From: Oligoflexales bacterium
Lineage (GTDB): Bacteria; Bdellovibrionota_B; Oligoflexia; Oligoflexales; RGVZ01
DNA: 64,000 bases
Direction: 5' to 3'
NCBI GenBank assembly: GCA_947479535.1
Contig: CANJZQ010000005.1
Coordinates: 34,680-98,679, forward strand
Shown here: in pieces, positions 1 through 9,308 of the stretch
Position numbering within the stretch: the stretch's first letter is position 1
Layout of the letters: every line of letters starts with the position of its first letter
Program-made: the position numbers and the translations under genes
The notes under the pieces: model-generated
What the model was told of the DNA's origin: nothing
Seen by the model: the letters and a program-made list of their open reading frames with translations, nothing else
Databases searched by the model: none

Positions 1-1286
1 AAAGCACTGAAGGCAAGGAGCCAGGCTGAAATTGGCTGAAGGATGTCCACCAGTTCCGTGAACAGTTCGTTTCTTGAAATAAAAGGAAGGTATTGCCCCA
101 ACGGATCGACGATCTGTTCAAAAAATCCGACAGCGGCAACACTGAGGGCTGCGACCCTCCACGGGAGTTTTCGGCCGACGAGGATTGTGGCAGCCCGCGC
201 GCAAACGACAACTCCTGTTCCGCCTGCGATGATGTCACGGATGTTTGGGATCTCCGCAGGAAAAGTCCAGCCGAGTCGTTTTTCCTCAACGCGGACGTAG
301 CCGTAGAGGAGAGATAATGGAACTCCGAAGATGAACCACCATTTCGTTGACTTGGGCGCGATCCTGGCCAGCTGTAACGCAAAATAAATCCGGAACAGGT
401 CGCCCATCTGAAAACAAAAATTTGAGACAAGTCCCTTTTCAATGCCAGGCAACCAGTCAAACTTAAAGCTCATGGCGATCGCTTCAAAACCCATGAATAA
501 CGCTAGGCCCAGGGACTCTGGCGAGGCGTCGACGACAAGAAAAAGAACCAGCGCAAAAACAGCCATGATCATTCTGCCAACAAAGCCGACGTAGTCTCCT
601 CGCCCGATCCGGTCGGCCGAGGCAAACTCGTTGAGGTCTTTGTACTCGCTGAATGGCATCACGAGCATGGACTGTTCTGCTTTCGATAAATCCGGAAGAC
701 CCACGGGCATCAAAGGCGGCTTTGCTTTTGGTTGTTTGTGCAACTGAATTTCAATGTCGAGCATTCCGCCTGGGATCTGCGACCCGCCCAAAGGCAGCGG
801 CAAGACAATGCGTTCACCCTCTAAAAATTGGCGGACAAACCGTCCGTTGACGGTGACTTTTGCGGTTTTGAAAAACAAGGCAGGCAGGACTAGAACAGGC
901 GGTGAAGTCGATTCAACGAGTGGGGCGGCCAGACCTGCTGGCACGCGGATTTGCAAAGTGACTTCCTCGGGAATGACCATCGTGGCGAGGTCTGCCCTTG
1001 AGATTTCGCCCTGGCCGGCGATGTGCCAAACGAGGGCGTGTTCATCCGGCGCTTTGATCAGACTTCTGCCCGACACATATTTATCGATGCTTTGTCGGCT
1101 TTGTGCCAAGGCGATTAGAAAGATCATAAGCAAGGCAAAGAGGCTTGCAGTTACGGCCAAGGTCGCCGAATTTCGATTTTCGTCAACGGGGCGGCCTTTG
1201 GCGCGCAACGAATACCAGCGGTCAAAAGTTGCCGACGACAACCCTTTAATCATGATATTTTTTAGTTGTTTCCAGTACTTCAGCAT
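1..1286 (-). CDS. Multi-pass membrane sensor-like protein, truncated by the window edge
   Basis: This gene is absent from the ORF track because its 3' end lies outside the window. Reading the complementary strand from an ATG preceded by GGGGAG gives about 428 stop-free codons. The product has one N-terminal membrane helix (about residues 42-60, rich in A/L/F), a beta-rich soluble stretch of about 155 residues with no catalytic motif, then at least five or six further hydrophobic helices from about residue 225 onward. This layout (single helix, extracytoplasmic domain, multi-helix block) resembles 7TMR-DISM sensors, which usually carry a C-terminal cyclase, kinase or SpoIIE phosphatase. Any such output domain would lie beyond the window. 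It is divergent from ddl. The open frame and topology are seen; the sensor role is inferred. Confidence 0.72.
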   Translation of the reverse strand, partial: MLKYWKQLKNIMIKGLSSATFDRWYSLRAKGRPVDENRNSATLAVTASLFALLMIFLIALAQSRQSIDKYVSGRSLIKAPDEHALVWHIAGQGEISRADLATMVIPEEVTLQIRVPAGLAAPLVESTSPPVLVLPALFFKTAKVTVNGRFVRQFLEGERIVLPLPLGGSQIPGGMLDIEIQLHKQPKAKPPLMPVGLPDLSKAEQSMLVMPFSEYKDLNEFASADRIGRGDYVGFVGRMIMAVFALVLFLVVDASPESLGLALFMGFEAIAMSFKFDWLPGIEKGLVSNFCFQMGDLFRIYFALQLARIAPKSTKWWFIFGVPLSLLYGYVRVEEKRLGWTFPAEIPNIRDIIAGGTGVVVCARAATILVGRKLPWRVAALSVAAVGFFEQIVDPLGQYLPFISRNELFTELVDILQPISAWLLAFSA

Positions 1287-1339
1287 ACGCTCCCCATCCC
1301 AAATGGAATCGGCAAAAACACGGGAGTCCGTAGTAAGGG

Positions 1340-1368
1340 TCGTCATTAGTCCTGCAAGGCGCTATAAT
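1340..1368 (+). promoter_or_regulatory. Possible ddl promoter (-10 TATAAT)
   Basis: A perfect TATAAT lies 50 bases before the ddl ATG in the spacer between the two divergent genes. The expected -35 position holds only a poor match (TCGTCA region), so this is a weak call resting on the -10 box and its position. Confidence 0.3.
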
Positions 1369-1417
1369 GACAGGACAATATTTTTGATTTGCAGGATTGC
1401 GGGAATCCGGAGGAAGC

Positions 1418-2527
1418 ATGACAAAAAAGACGCTGGTATTACTTTATGGTGGGCGGTCAACGGAACATGATGTTGCCTGTCGCAGTGCCGCTTTTGTCTA
1501 TCGTTCGCTAAACCGTACAAAGTACGACCTTCATCTTGTCGGCATCGACAAGAGTGGTGACTGGTACCCACAGACTGACACAGCGAAGTGGGAAACAGAC
1601 CCGGCTTCACTTCCGATCCAACGCAACCAAAAGTCCAGTGCAACAGTTCACCATCCGCTGAACCCGCGAGATGCGCTGGCCGCTTTGTGTGGCCTCGAAA
1701 CAAAAAATCTTTCGGACTGCATCTTTTTTCCTATGATCCACGGCGCATCCGGAGAAGACGGAACCTTGCAGGGTTTTTTTGAACTGGCGGGAGTTCCGTT
1801 TATCGGTCCAGACACTTTGGGTTCTGCCGTTGGCATGGACAAGGTGGTTGCCAAGCGGCTTGCTGCTTCCGCCGGAATTCCAGTGGTACCCTTTGTTGAG
1901 GTAAACGATGAAATCTGGGCCGACGGGAAAGAGTCGATTTGCCGCCGCGCCATTGACCTGCTCGGGCTTCCCTTGTTTGTGAAGCCGGCGCGACTTGGTA
2001 GTTCTGTCGGCATCAAGAAAGTGAAAACGGCCGCAGACTTGCCGACAGCGATCGAGCAGGCTCTTGAATTTGACGACAAGGTTCTGATTGAGATCGGCCT
2101 TGAAGTTCGCGAGGTTGAGTGCGCCATGCTCGGGACAACACGGGCAAAGCCATCGGTTGTGGGGGAAGTGATCCTTGACGCGGATTTTTACTCGTATGAA
2201 GAAAAATACGCGAAGGATTCGCGCGCCTCGACCCGGGTTCCTGCCGATCTGACCCCCGAACTGACCCTGGAAATTCAAAAACTTTCTGGCCGGCTGTTTG
2301 AAGTCCTTTCCCTTTATGGCATGGCTCGCGTGGATTGGTTTGTGGATAAAAAAACGGGGCAGATCTACTTCAACGAGGTCAACACCATCCCCGGCTTCAC
2401 TGAAGTTTCCCACTATCCATTGTTCTGGTCCAAATCCGGCAAGGACGGCACCACCTTGTTGTCGGATCTGATCGAACTTGGCCTGCGCCGGGCAAAAGTC
2501 AAAGGCGCGCTAAAGCGCGAGGCTTGA
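1418..2527 (+). CDS. ddl: D-alanine--D-alanine ligase
   Basis: ATP-grasp enzyme that joins two D-alanines to make the dipeptide for peptidoglycan precursors in the cytoplasm. The 369-residue product has the family landmarks in order: LLYGGRSTEHDVACRSA at the N-terminus, PMIHGASGEDGTLQGFFE, the lid/ATP region VKPARLGSSVGIKKV, and the metal-binding C-terminal part RVDWFVDKKTGQIYFNEVNT followed by the PGFT element. Length is normal for DdlA-type ligases. The track start is an upstream TTG; the ATG seven codons later is preferred because GGAGGA sits directly upstream. It is a single gene, convergent with the HAD hydrolase. Confidence 0.95.
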   Translation: MTKKTLVLLYGGRSTEHDVACRSAAFVYRSLNRTKYDLHLVGIDKSGDWYPQTDTAKWETDPASLPIQRNQKSSATVHHPLNPRDALAALCGLETKNLSDCIFFPMIHGASGEDGTLQGFFELAGVPFIGPDTLGSAVGMDKVVAKRLAASAGIPVVPFVEVNDEIWADGKESICRRAIDLLGLPLFVKPARLGSSVGIKKVKTAADLPTAIEQALEFDDKVLIEIGLEVREVECAMLGTTRAKPSVVGEVILDADFYSYEEKYAKDSRASTRVPADLTPELTLEIQKLSGRLFEVLSLYGMARVDWFVDKKTGQIYFNEVNTIPGFTEVSHYPLFWSKSGKDGTTLLSDLIELGLRRAKVKGALKREA

Positions 2528-2548
2528 TCGGGCGGTGGACGGCGGCCT

Positions 2549-3247
2549 TTAGAATGGAGGCTCAACCAGCCAGTTTCCGGCGATGACCGCGGCAAGGTTC
2601 TCGCAGGTCAACTGCGCGCCGGCCTTTTTCAAAACGACCTCTGGGTGTTGCGTGGTCAGCCCGACCGCAAACATCCCGGCCTTTACTGCGGCATGGATTC
2701 CGTGAACGCTGTCTTCAAAGACAATGGTCCGTTTGTGATCCAAATGAGAGATGCCAAGGCGCATGGCACACAAAAGGAAAACATCTGGTGCAGGCTTTGG
2801 GTTCCTCACATCCTCAACCGAAACCACCAACGGAACGTCAAGTCCGAGGGTTCCCAACGTTTGTGTGATGAAGGCACGGTTTGCGTTGCTGGCTATTCCC
2901 CAGGGAAGATTCTGCGCCGCCAATCTTCTAAACAAATCCTTGGTTCCCGGCAGGGCTTCGACGGCATCTTTTTGAGATTCCAAAGCCTCTCGCTTCAGGC
3001 GAACAAGTTCAGGCGCTTTTGCGGGGTGCCCGGCCTCCTTGGCCAGCAGCATTCCGATGGCGCCTGTGGAATGGCCGATCAGTCTGGTGGGGTCGACCAA
3101 AGAACTGCCGAAGAGCGCGCTAGCGGCGGCCTCCCAAGCACGCAAGTGGGTGCCCAAGCTGTCGACAACGACGCCGTCGAAATCAAAAATGAAACCCGCT
3201 GCAGGTTTTGCCAAGGCGTTATTCTCCTCAGTCGTGTATGCTTTCAT
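2549..3247 (-). CDS. HAD-superfamily phosphatase, beta-phosphoglucomutase-like
   Basis: Probable cytoplasmic phosphatase or phosphomutase of HAD subfamily IA. Motif I FDFDGVVVDS carries the nucleophilic aspartate near residue 22, motif II is the GIASNAN region, motif III is the lysine in NPKPAPD, and motif IV is VFEDSVHGIHAA. A helical cap domain lies between motifs I and II (about residues 35-95). At 232 residues it matches the PGMB/Gph-like group. The substrate cannot be deduced. It is transcribed divergently from lspA with about 20 bp between start codons; no strong ribosome-binding site is visible, so the start is moderately certain. Confidence 0.85.
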   Translation of the reverse strand: MKAYTTEENNALAKPAAGFIFDFDGVVVDSLGTHLRAWEAAASALFGSSLVDPTRLIGHSTGAIGMLLAKEAGHPAKAPELVRLKREALESQKDAVEALPGTKDLFRRLAAQNLPWGIASNANRAFITQTLGTLGLDVPLVVSVEDVRNPKPAPDVFLLCAMRLGISHLDHKRTIVFEDSVHGIHAAVKAGMFAVGLTTQHPEVVLKKAGAQLTCENLAAVIAGNWLVEPPF

Positions 3248-3267
3248 TTCCAGTGAAAGGCAAGATC

Positions 3268-3864
3268 ATGCAGAAGCGAATTTCAAGGTCATTGCTGTGG
3301 TTGTTTCTGATGGTGATTGGAAGCATCACGCTGGACCAGGCGTCAAAGGTACACGCGGAGCGTTCGCTTCGTGTCTGGGAAGATTCCAACGACCTTACGG
3401 CGTATCGTGGACGGAGGGTTCCCCTTGGAGCCATTGGCAACGAACATGATGCCACAGGTCGCTCGCAATACATCGCACTCAACCTGAACTATGTTCGCAA
3501 CCAGGGTGCCGCCTGGGGGATGCTGTCTGACGCCAAAGACCATTTTCGAGTGCCGTTTTTCTTTTTGGTCACGGCGATCGCTCTGGTGGCAATTGGGTTC
3601 TACTTTCGCGCGACGCCGCCCCATCACAAGTTGGCCCGTTATGCCTTGGCCCTGATTTTTTCGGGAGCCATTGGAAATTTTATTGATCGCGTCCGTCTTG
3701 GCTACGTCATCGACTGGATCGACGTACACTGGCGCATTTTTGGCTGGCAATATTACTTCCCAAATTTCAACGTCGCAGACTCTGCCATTACGGTTGGAGT
3801 TACCTTGCTGCTCGTGGACACGATTTTGCTGGAACGTCAAAGGCAGATAGAGGGCCGTTTATAG
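3268..3864 (+). CDS. lspA: Lipoprotein signal peptidase (signal peptidase II)
   Basis: Inner-membrane aspartyl protease that removes signal peptides from diacylated prolipoproteins. The 198-residue product has an N-terminal helix ending in TLDQASK, a periplasmic insertion, and hydrophobic helices around the signature blocks LNYVRNQGAAWG, GAIGNFIDRVRLGYVIDWI and FNVADSAI; the two aspartates in the GNxxDR and FNxAD blocks are the catalytic pair. The track ORF starts 20 codons upstream, inside the divergent HAD gene; the chosen ATG has GAAAGG at good spacing. The insertion between the first helix and the NQGAAWG block (about residues 30-75) is longer than in E. coli LspA. A Clp ATPase and a lytic transglycosylase follow closely in the same direction. 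Confidence 0.93.
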   Translation: MQKRISRSLLWLFLMVIGSITLDQASKVHAERSLRVWEDSNDLTAYRGRRVPLGAIGNEHDATGRSQYIALNLNYVRNQGAAWGMLSDAKDHFRVPFFFLVTAIALVAIGFYFRATPPHHKLARYALALIFSGAIGNFIDRVRLGYVIDWIDVHWRIFGWQYYFPNFNVADSAITVGVTLLLVDTILLERQRQIEGRL

Positions 3865-3876
3865 GGGGTAACTTCG

Positions 3877-6339
3877 ATGGCACAAATGCTTCTCCGAAAT
3901 GCGACATCAAAGGTGGCGGAGGCGCTTCAGGGTGCCATCATGGAACTCGTCAACCTCCAAAAGTCAGTCGTCACTGCAGAAGTTTTGATCCTTGCCCTGG
4001 TCGAGCAAAAGGATTCCGTCGTCATCCGGATCTTTGAGGAACTGAAGCGCGATTCTGGTGCGCTGCGCCGCGAACTTTCCGACCGGATCCTGGCCCACGC
4101 ACAAACCTTGCCGGACATCCCCCAGGGCAAGACGGGCAGCATGAGGATTTCGCAAGAACTTCAAAATCTTTTTGAAGCCGCAGACATTCAAAGAAAAAAA
4201 TTCGGTGACGACTACGTTTCGACGGGAGCTGTGTTTCTTGCCGGTTTTGACAAGGGCGTCCCTGGCGCCCGCCAGATCCTTCTCGACTGCGGTCTGGATT
4301 ATGAAACGAGTTACAAAGCCCTTTCAGCCATCCGCGGCAATTTGAAAATCGATCAGAAGGACGATGAGTCCCGTCAGAGCATGATCGATAAATACACGAC
4401 AGACATGACAGCCCTCGCCCGACGTGGTGCGCTCGATCCTGTGATCGGCCGCGAGCCAGAAATCGAGCGTGTGATTGAAATTCTTTCGCGGCGGAAGAAG
4501 AACAATCCTGTCTTGATTGGTGAACCTGGCGTTGGGAAGACTGTCATTGTCGAGGGGTTGGCCCAACGAATCATTGCCGCCAATGTTCCAGAGCACCTGC
4601 TCAACAAGAGGGTCTTGTCACTGGAGATGGGATCTCTGATCGCTGGCGCAAAGATGCAGGGTGAATTCGAGGAGCGCCTCAAGACCATCATTGATGAGGT
4701 GGTCTCTTCGGCTGGTGAAATCATCGTCTTTATCGACGAACTTCACACGGTTGTTGGTGCGGGGCGGACTGGTGGGGGCCTGGATGCCTCAAATATGCTG
4801 AAGCCGGCTTTAGCCCGGGGCATGATGCAGTGCATTGGGGCTACGACCAACCGTGAGTACAAGCAATACATAGAGTCAGACAAGGCTTTGGAGCGTCGAT
4901 TCCAGCCGGTTCGCGTGCCGCAGCCAACGGTTGCCCAGACGGTGGAGATTTTGAAGGGGCTCCGGCCAAAATATGAAGCCCATCATCAGATTGAGTATAC
5001 CGATGCTGGTTTGATTGCTGCGGCCGAGATGTCGGACCGTTATATTTCTGAACGATTTCTGCCCGACAAGGCGATCGACTTGATTGATGAGGCAGGATCC
5101 TTGAAGCACCTCAAGGTGATTCACACCCCCCAGGCATTGAGAACCCTCGAGTCTGAGAGGCAAGCACTCTTGGAGAAAAAAGCCGAAGCGTTCAAGGCGC
5201 AAGACTTTGAGCAAATGGCTGCTCACCAGATGGAACTTTCTCGCGTCGAGGCAAAAATCACAGCGGAACGACATAATCAGCAATCCGCAATGAGCGAGAC
5301 GGAGCGGCGTGTCGACGCCAGCGACATTGCGGCGGTGGTGCACAGGCTCACTGGAATTCCGGTTGAGAAAATGATTTCGGCCGAAGCAGAACGGCTGCGT
5401 AATCTTGAGGCTCACCTGCAGGCTCGCGTGATTGGGCAGACTCACGCCGTGCACTCTGTGGCAAACGCGATCCGACGCAATCGGGCTGGCCTTCGGAAGC
5501 CCGATGCCCCAATTGCATCCTTTTTATTTCTGGGTCCAACAGGAGTCGGAAAAACGGAGTTGGCTAAAGCCATTGCGACAGAACTCATGGGAGATGAGTC
5601 GAAGATTGTTCGCATCGACATGTCGGAATATATGGAAAAACATTCCGTCTCAAAACTGGTGGGATCTCCCCCTGGATACGTGGGCTATGGCGAAGGTGGC
5701 CAGTTGACCGAAAAAGTCCGGCAGCAGCCATACTCTGTCGTGCTGTTTGACGAGTTTGAGAAGGCACACCCCGACATCTATAATTTACTCCTGCAGGTTC
5801 TTGATGAGGGCTGGCTGACGGACAGCGAGGGGCAACGGGTTAGTTTTAGAAACTGTGTGATCATCGGCACGTCAAACATCGGTTCTGAACATCTAAATTT
5901 GAAGAAGCGGCCGATGGGGATTGCCGCCCAATCAGAACCAGTGGATGAAGGTGCGGAAAAAAGCCTGGTCATGAGCGAAGTTAAAAATTATCTGCGCCCA
6001 GAGTTCATCAACCGCTTGGATGAAATTATTGTTTTCCACCGACTGGGAGCCTCGGAACTACAAGCCATCCTTGAGATTCAGCTGAAGGATCTCGCCAGGC
6101 GGATGGAACCACTTGGGTTTACGATGGAACTGTCAGAAGAAGCGCGGTCCGCTTTGCTGGAAGGCATCGATGCCTCGACTTATGGAGCTCGACCCTTGCG
6201 CCGGCGGATTGAACAGACGGTCGAAAACGAAATCGCAAACCTGCTTGTATCCGAAAATCCACCCTCTTCCGGAGTAATCAAGGTGGACTACGAGGACGGG
6301 AAATTTAAATTATCCGCAGTCGCTCAGAGGAAGTCGTGA
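3877..6339 (+). CDS. Clp/Hsp100 double-ATPase (ClpC/ClpA/ClpB-like)
   Basis: AAA+ unfoldase with two ATPase modules. The 820-residue protein has an N-terminal Clp-N repeat domain (about 1-145), a first AAA module with Walker A GEPGVGKT (about 216-223) and Walker [11 protein letters not shown], a short middle segment (about 425-465, [20 protein letters not shown]) resembling a UVR/ClpC-type linker rather than the long ClpB coiled coil, and a second AAA module with [12 protein letters not shown] and [13 protein letters not shown]. The short middle domain favours ClpC. A ClpP-docking loop was not identified, so partnership with ClpP is open. It begins 12 bases after lspA and its stop overlaps the transglycosylase start, suggesting one transcript. 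Confidence 0.9.
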   Translation: MAQMLLRNATSKVAEALQGAIMELVNLQKSVVTAEVLILALVEQKDSVVIRIFEELKRDSGALRRELSDRILAHAQTLPDIPQGKTGSMRISQELQNLFEAADIQRKKFGDDYVSTGAVFLAGFDKGVPGARQILLDCGLDYETSYKALSAIRGNLKIDQKDDESRQSMIDKYTTDMTALARRGALDPVIGREPEIERVIEILSRRKKNNPVLIGEPGVGKTVIVEGLAQRIIAANVPEHLLNKRVLSLEMGSLIAGAKMQGEFEERLKTIIDEVVSSAGEIIVFIDELHTVVGAGRTGGGLDASNMLKPALARGMMQCIGATTNREYKQYIESDKALERRFQPVRVPQPTVAQTVEILKGLRPKYEAHHQIEYTDAGLIAAAEMSDRYISERFLPDKAIDLIDEAGSLKHLKVIHTPQALRTLESERQALLEKKAEAFKAQDFEQMAAHQMELSRVEAKITAERHNQQSAMSETERRVDASDIAAVVHRLTGIPVEKMISAEAERLRNLEAHLQARVIGQTHAVHSVANAIRRNRAGLRKPDAPIASFLFLGPTGVGKTELAKAIATELMGDESKIVRIDMSEYMEKHSVSKLVGSPPGYVGYGEGGQLTEKVRQQPYSVVLFDEFEKAHPDIYNLLLQVLDEGWLTDSEGQRVSFRNCVIIGTSNIGSEHLNLKKRPMGIAAQSEPVDEGAEKSLVMSEVKNYLRPEFINRLDEIIVFHRLGASELQAILEIQLKDLARRMEPLGFTMELSEEARSALLEGIDASTYGARPLRRRIEQTVENEIANLLVSENPPSSGVIKVDYEDGKFKLSAVAQRKS

Positions 6340-8642
6340 CCATTCGGTTCAAGAAAAAAAAATCAACGGTCCGCATTTTTTTGTTGGGACTTGTTGTTGG
6401 ATTTCCTTTCTGTCTTCCATCTCCCCCGGCGCAAGCCGCCGGGGAGTCAGAAATATTGACCTCCCTGCGGCAAAGCCAGTTCAAGGAATCGGCGGATCAA
6501 AAGGTATTGATTCAAAACTTAAAGAAATCATACCGCGATTCGACCGGGGCTGCGCGCAGTCTGGTTGCGCTCGGCCTTGGTGCTGCTTATGCGAGACCTG
6601 CACCAGCCACGGCATTGCAGTATCTTTCCTTGGCCCGGTCAGGCCTTGCGGCACGACAGGAATTTTCGCCGGCGCTTTCCTACTATACGGCCTTGTCCAA
6701 AAGCCTTTTGGGTTATCAAACCGAGAGTGTTGAAATCATTCGACGCGAGATTGCCGGTGGGCGCGCAAAAGATGGCTGGAGCAGGGCCCTTCATTCTGTC
6801 CTCCTCGTGAACCTGGCAAAGTTGCAACGTAACGCGGAATTTCTTTCGACCTACCAGAATTTTGTGTCGCGCTTTCCAGCGACCAAGGGCTATCAGAGGT
6901 TTGCGGCGCAGTTTGCCCGGACGCTCGATCAGCGGCCAATGCTCGAAACCTTTCCAAAGGCTTTGGAAGCACTTTCCCTCTCCTATCCATATTCGCCGGA
7001 GTCGTCTTGGGCGTTTCATCGGATGTTGTCACTTAAGTGCGACGTTGATCCAAAGGCTAAGTCCTTTGCCCTAGACCGTGACCTTTTGATTTCCTTAGGT
7101 AGGAATGCCAGCCTGGATGAGGGTGTGCGCGATCTGGTTGCTGTTCTTTTAGAGGGCCCCGTACGGGAGAGGAATCGAGCTGCTCGGAGCTTGGACGGTG
7201 TGGAACTGGTGGAGGCATTGAATCGGGCGAAACTTGGCGATCAGGCGCTGGCGTTGGCCACGGATCAATTGGAGCGGGCACGGTTCTCGCGCGATCTGAT
7301 CCTGGAGCAACGCATTCTGCCCCTCATGGGTCGTATTTATTACAATCAACAGGACTACCTTTCTGCCGACCGGATGTTTTCTCTCATGAGGGAGAAATTT
7401 CCTGCGGGGCTCGACGGTACGAAAATTCGAGAGCTGCTGGCCGAGAATTACGCAAAACTTGGATCACACCGTCTGGCGGCAGAAGAATACCTTGTTCTCT
7501 CGGAGCGCGAGCCCGGCAATCTCCATTTTTCATGGCAGTATTTCTGGGCACTTTACCGGTCTGGGCAGTGGAAAGAGGCTGAAAGTGAGCTTTTGCGCCG
7601 TGCAAGTGACGGTTCCGTTGATCGCGAGGGTGGTGCTGATACTGGATTTTGGGCCGCAAGACTCGCCGGAAAAAGCGATTCCATGGCGGCGCAGGCGGCA
7701 TACCAGCGCCTTGCAGATGAGCGTGCTGATAGCTTTTACGGGATCATGGCGAGTCTTGAACTTCCTCAAACTGGGTCGACTGGTTTGAGTTCGCCCGTTG
7801 TGTCGGAACCAAAAACTCAAAAAACGCCGCCTGCGCCTCTGGATTTAAAGGATCCAATTGGTGAGTTGAAATTGGTTGAATTGTTTCTTGAAGTGCAGAT
7901 GACGGAAGCCGCACGTTTTCAAATGGCTGGAATTTCTTGGGATGATCAAGACGAAGAAAGCAGCGGCGTTCTTGGGAGATTTGCTTTTTCGGTTGGGAAT
8001 TTCAGGGCTGGGTTGAGCGCTGCAAGTCGAATTCCCCGGGCCGCGACCGAACGAGTTCGTTCCTTCAACGGGTTGAAGGCTGAAAAGGCAAAAAAACCAG
8101 TCTGGCGCTTGTTATACCCGCTGGCCTATGCACCGCTGGTCGAAGAATTTGAACGGCAGGTTGGAATCGACAAATTTTTTATCCTTTCCATCATGAGGAC
8201 CGAGAGCCACTACAATCCAGAAGCCCAGTCCGGCGCTGGCGCGCAAGGGCTTATGCAGATCATGCCCGCCACGGCGGTTCGCATTGCCAGACTCCTCGGA
8301 GATTCGAACTTCAACCTCCCAGACCTTAAAGAGCCCAGGGTCAGCATCGCCTACGGGGCTTATTATCTTCAAAAACTACTCAGGTATTATGGCGGAAATT
8401 ACGGGCTTGCAGCAGCGGCCTATAACGCTGGACCCATCGCAGTGAACAACTGGATTGAAGCGTGCCGCGGCTGTGACCTGCCAGAATTTGTGGAGTCGAT
8501 TCCATACCGGGAAACCCGTCGTTATGTAAAAAGTATCATCAAGAACCTGGTGACCTACAAATCAATCTACGGCGGCACACCCTTCAGCCGCAACGACCTT
8601 GTGATGCCGGTGCAATTACCGGAAGGCGAAACACTCTTCTGA
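6336..8642 (+). CDS. slt: Soluble lytic murein transglycosylase, Slt70-like, with TPR-rich N-terminal region
   Basis: Periplasmic enzyme cleaving the MurNAc-GlcNAc bond of peptidoglycan with formation of 1,6-anhydro ends. The GTG start overlaps the clp stop (GTGA) and is preceded by AGAGGAAG. A signal peptide (KKKK, hydrophobic stretch, AQAA) opens the 768-residue product. A long alpha-helical, TPR-like superhelix follows (about 40-590), then the catalytic SLT domain: ILSIMRTESHYNPEAQSGAG with the catalytic glutamate in RTES, GLMQIMPATA, and AAAAYNAGPIAVNNWI. Length and order match Slt70-class enzymes with a C-terminal catalytic domain. Confidence 0.9.
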   Translation: MTIRFKKKKSTVRIFLLGLVVGFPFCLPSPPAQAAGESEILTSLRQSQFKESADQKVLIQNLKKSYRDSTGAARSLVALGLGAAYARPAPATALQYLSLARSGLAARQEFSPALSYYTALSKSLLGYQTESVEIIRREIAGGRAKDGWSRALHSVLLVNLAKLQRNAEFLSTYQNFVSRFPATKGYQRFAAQFARTLDQRPMLETFPKALEALSLSYPYSPESSWAFHRMLSLKCDVDPKAKSFALDRDLLISLGRNASLDEGVRDLVAVLLEGPVRERNRAARSLDGVELVEALNRAKLGDQALALATDQLERARFSRDLILEQRILPLMGRIYYNQQDYLSADRMFSLMREKFPAGLDGTKIRELLAENYAKLGSHRLAAEEYLVLSEREPGNLHFSWQYFWALYRSGQWKEAESELLRRASDGSVDREGGADTGFWAARLAGKSDSMAAQAAYQRLADERADSFYGIMASLELPQTGSTGLSSPVVSEPKTQKTPPAPLDLKDPIGELKLVELFLEVQMTEAARFQMAGISWDDQDEESSGVLGRFAFSVGNFRAGLSAASRIPRAATERVRSFNGLKAEKAKKPVWRLLYPLAYAPLVEEFERQVGIDKFFILSIMRTESHYNPEAQSGAGAQGLMQIMPATAVRIARLLGDSNFNLPDLKEPRVSIAYGAYYLQKLLRYYGGNYGLAAAAYNAGPIAVNNWIEACRGCDLPEFVESIPYRETRRYVKSIIKNLVTYKSIYGGTPFSRNDLVMPVQLPEGETLF

Positions 8643-8774
8643 TCAACCTCGCCCTTCTTTGGCGGCGTCAAAACAATGACGCGTTGAGCAGAAACCAATC
8701 CGTTGGTTTATCATTGTAGTAGATCGTCGCAGTGCTGCCGATGGCGGCACGGTCGAAAACACCGGAGGCAGATC

Positions 8775-9293
8775 ATGGAAGAAAAATGGATGTCGATAAA
8801 CGACTATTCTAGGTCATTTTCCATTTCTGATATGACCGTCCGGCGGCGCATCAGAACCGGTAAACTTCAAGCCGTGCTCCGGGACGGAAAATATTTTATT
8901 CATGTGCCTGATGGGCACGTGGCGTTTTCAGAAAACGACGGTGTGGCAAATGCAATGGTGGCATCGCCTGCCGTTGCCCAAGGTAAGCCAAGGCAGCAAG
9001 GCGCGTCGCACGCGGGATCAACGCAAACTGATTTTCGCCATGTTCCACCACAACTTGCGGCTGCCATTGGTTCGCGCGACACCGTGAACGTGGCAAGTGC
9101 AGACTTGCTGGCTTTTTGTGAATCAGCACTGCGCAGGTTTGCTGACTTTGAGCGCCGGATTGTCGCCGAAAACCAAAGCAAGCTTCAAATGTTTCAGCAA
9201 GACGTCAATTTGAAAAATATTGAGTTAAAACAACTCAGGCAGCAGGTTGAGGACCTTCAGGTTCTCGTCAACCTGATGGAAAGCCGCCGCTGA
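8775..9293 (+). CDS. Small helix-turn-helix protein with C-terminal coiled coil
   Basis: A 172-residue protein beginning MEEKWMSINDYSRSF. Residues 6-50 resemble an excisionase/MerR-type winged helix-turn-helix (SISDMTVRRRIRTGKLQAVL, then a short wing). The middle (about 60-105) is low-complexity and Ala/Gln-rich. Residues 115-172 form a strongly charged heptad pattern typical of a coiled coil. DNA binding and dimerisation are inferred. The track ORF starts 24 codons earlier, but GGAGG sits six bases before this ATG. It lies alone between slt and the convergent queA; no partner mobile element is visible, so a phage excisionase role is unsupported. Confidence 0.75.
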   Translation: MEEKWMSINDYSRSFSISDMTVRRRIRTGKLQAVLRDGKYFIHVPDGHVAFSENDGVANAMVASPAVAQGKPRQQGASHAGSTQTDFRHVPPQLAAAIGSRDTVNVASADLLAFCESALRRFADFERRIVAENQSKLQMFQQDVNLKNIELKQLRQQVEDLQVLVNLMESRR

Positions 9294-9308
9294 AATCCGC
9301 CACTTGTT

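Noticed and set aside
754-1470. 238-codon + strand ORF at the left edge
   Set aside because: It is the shadow of the truncated membrane protein gene, whose hydrophobic helices and ribosome-binding site are clear on the other strand.
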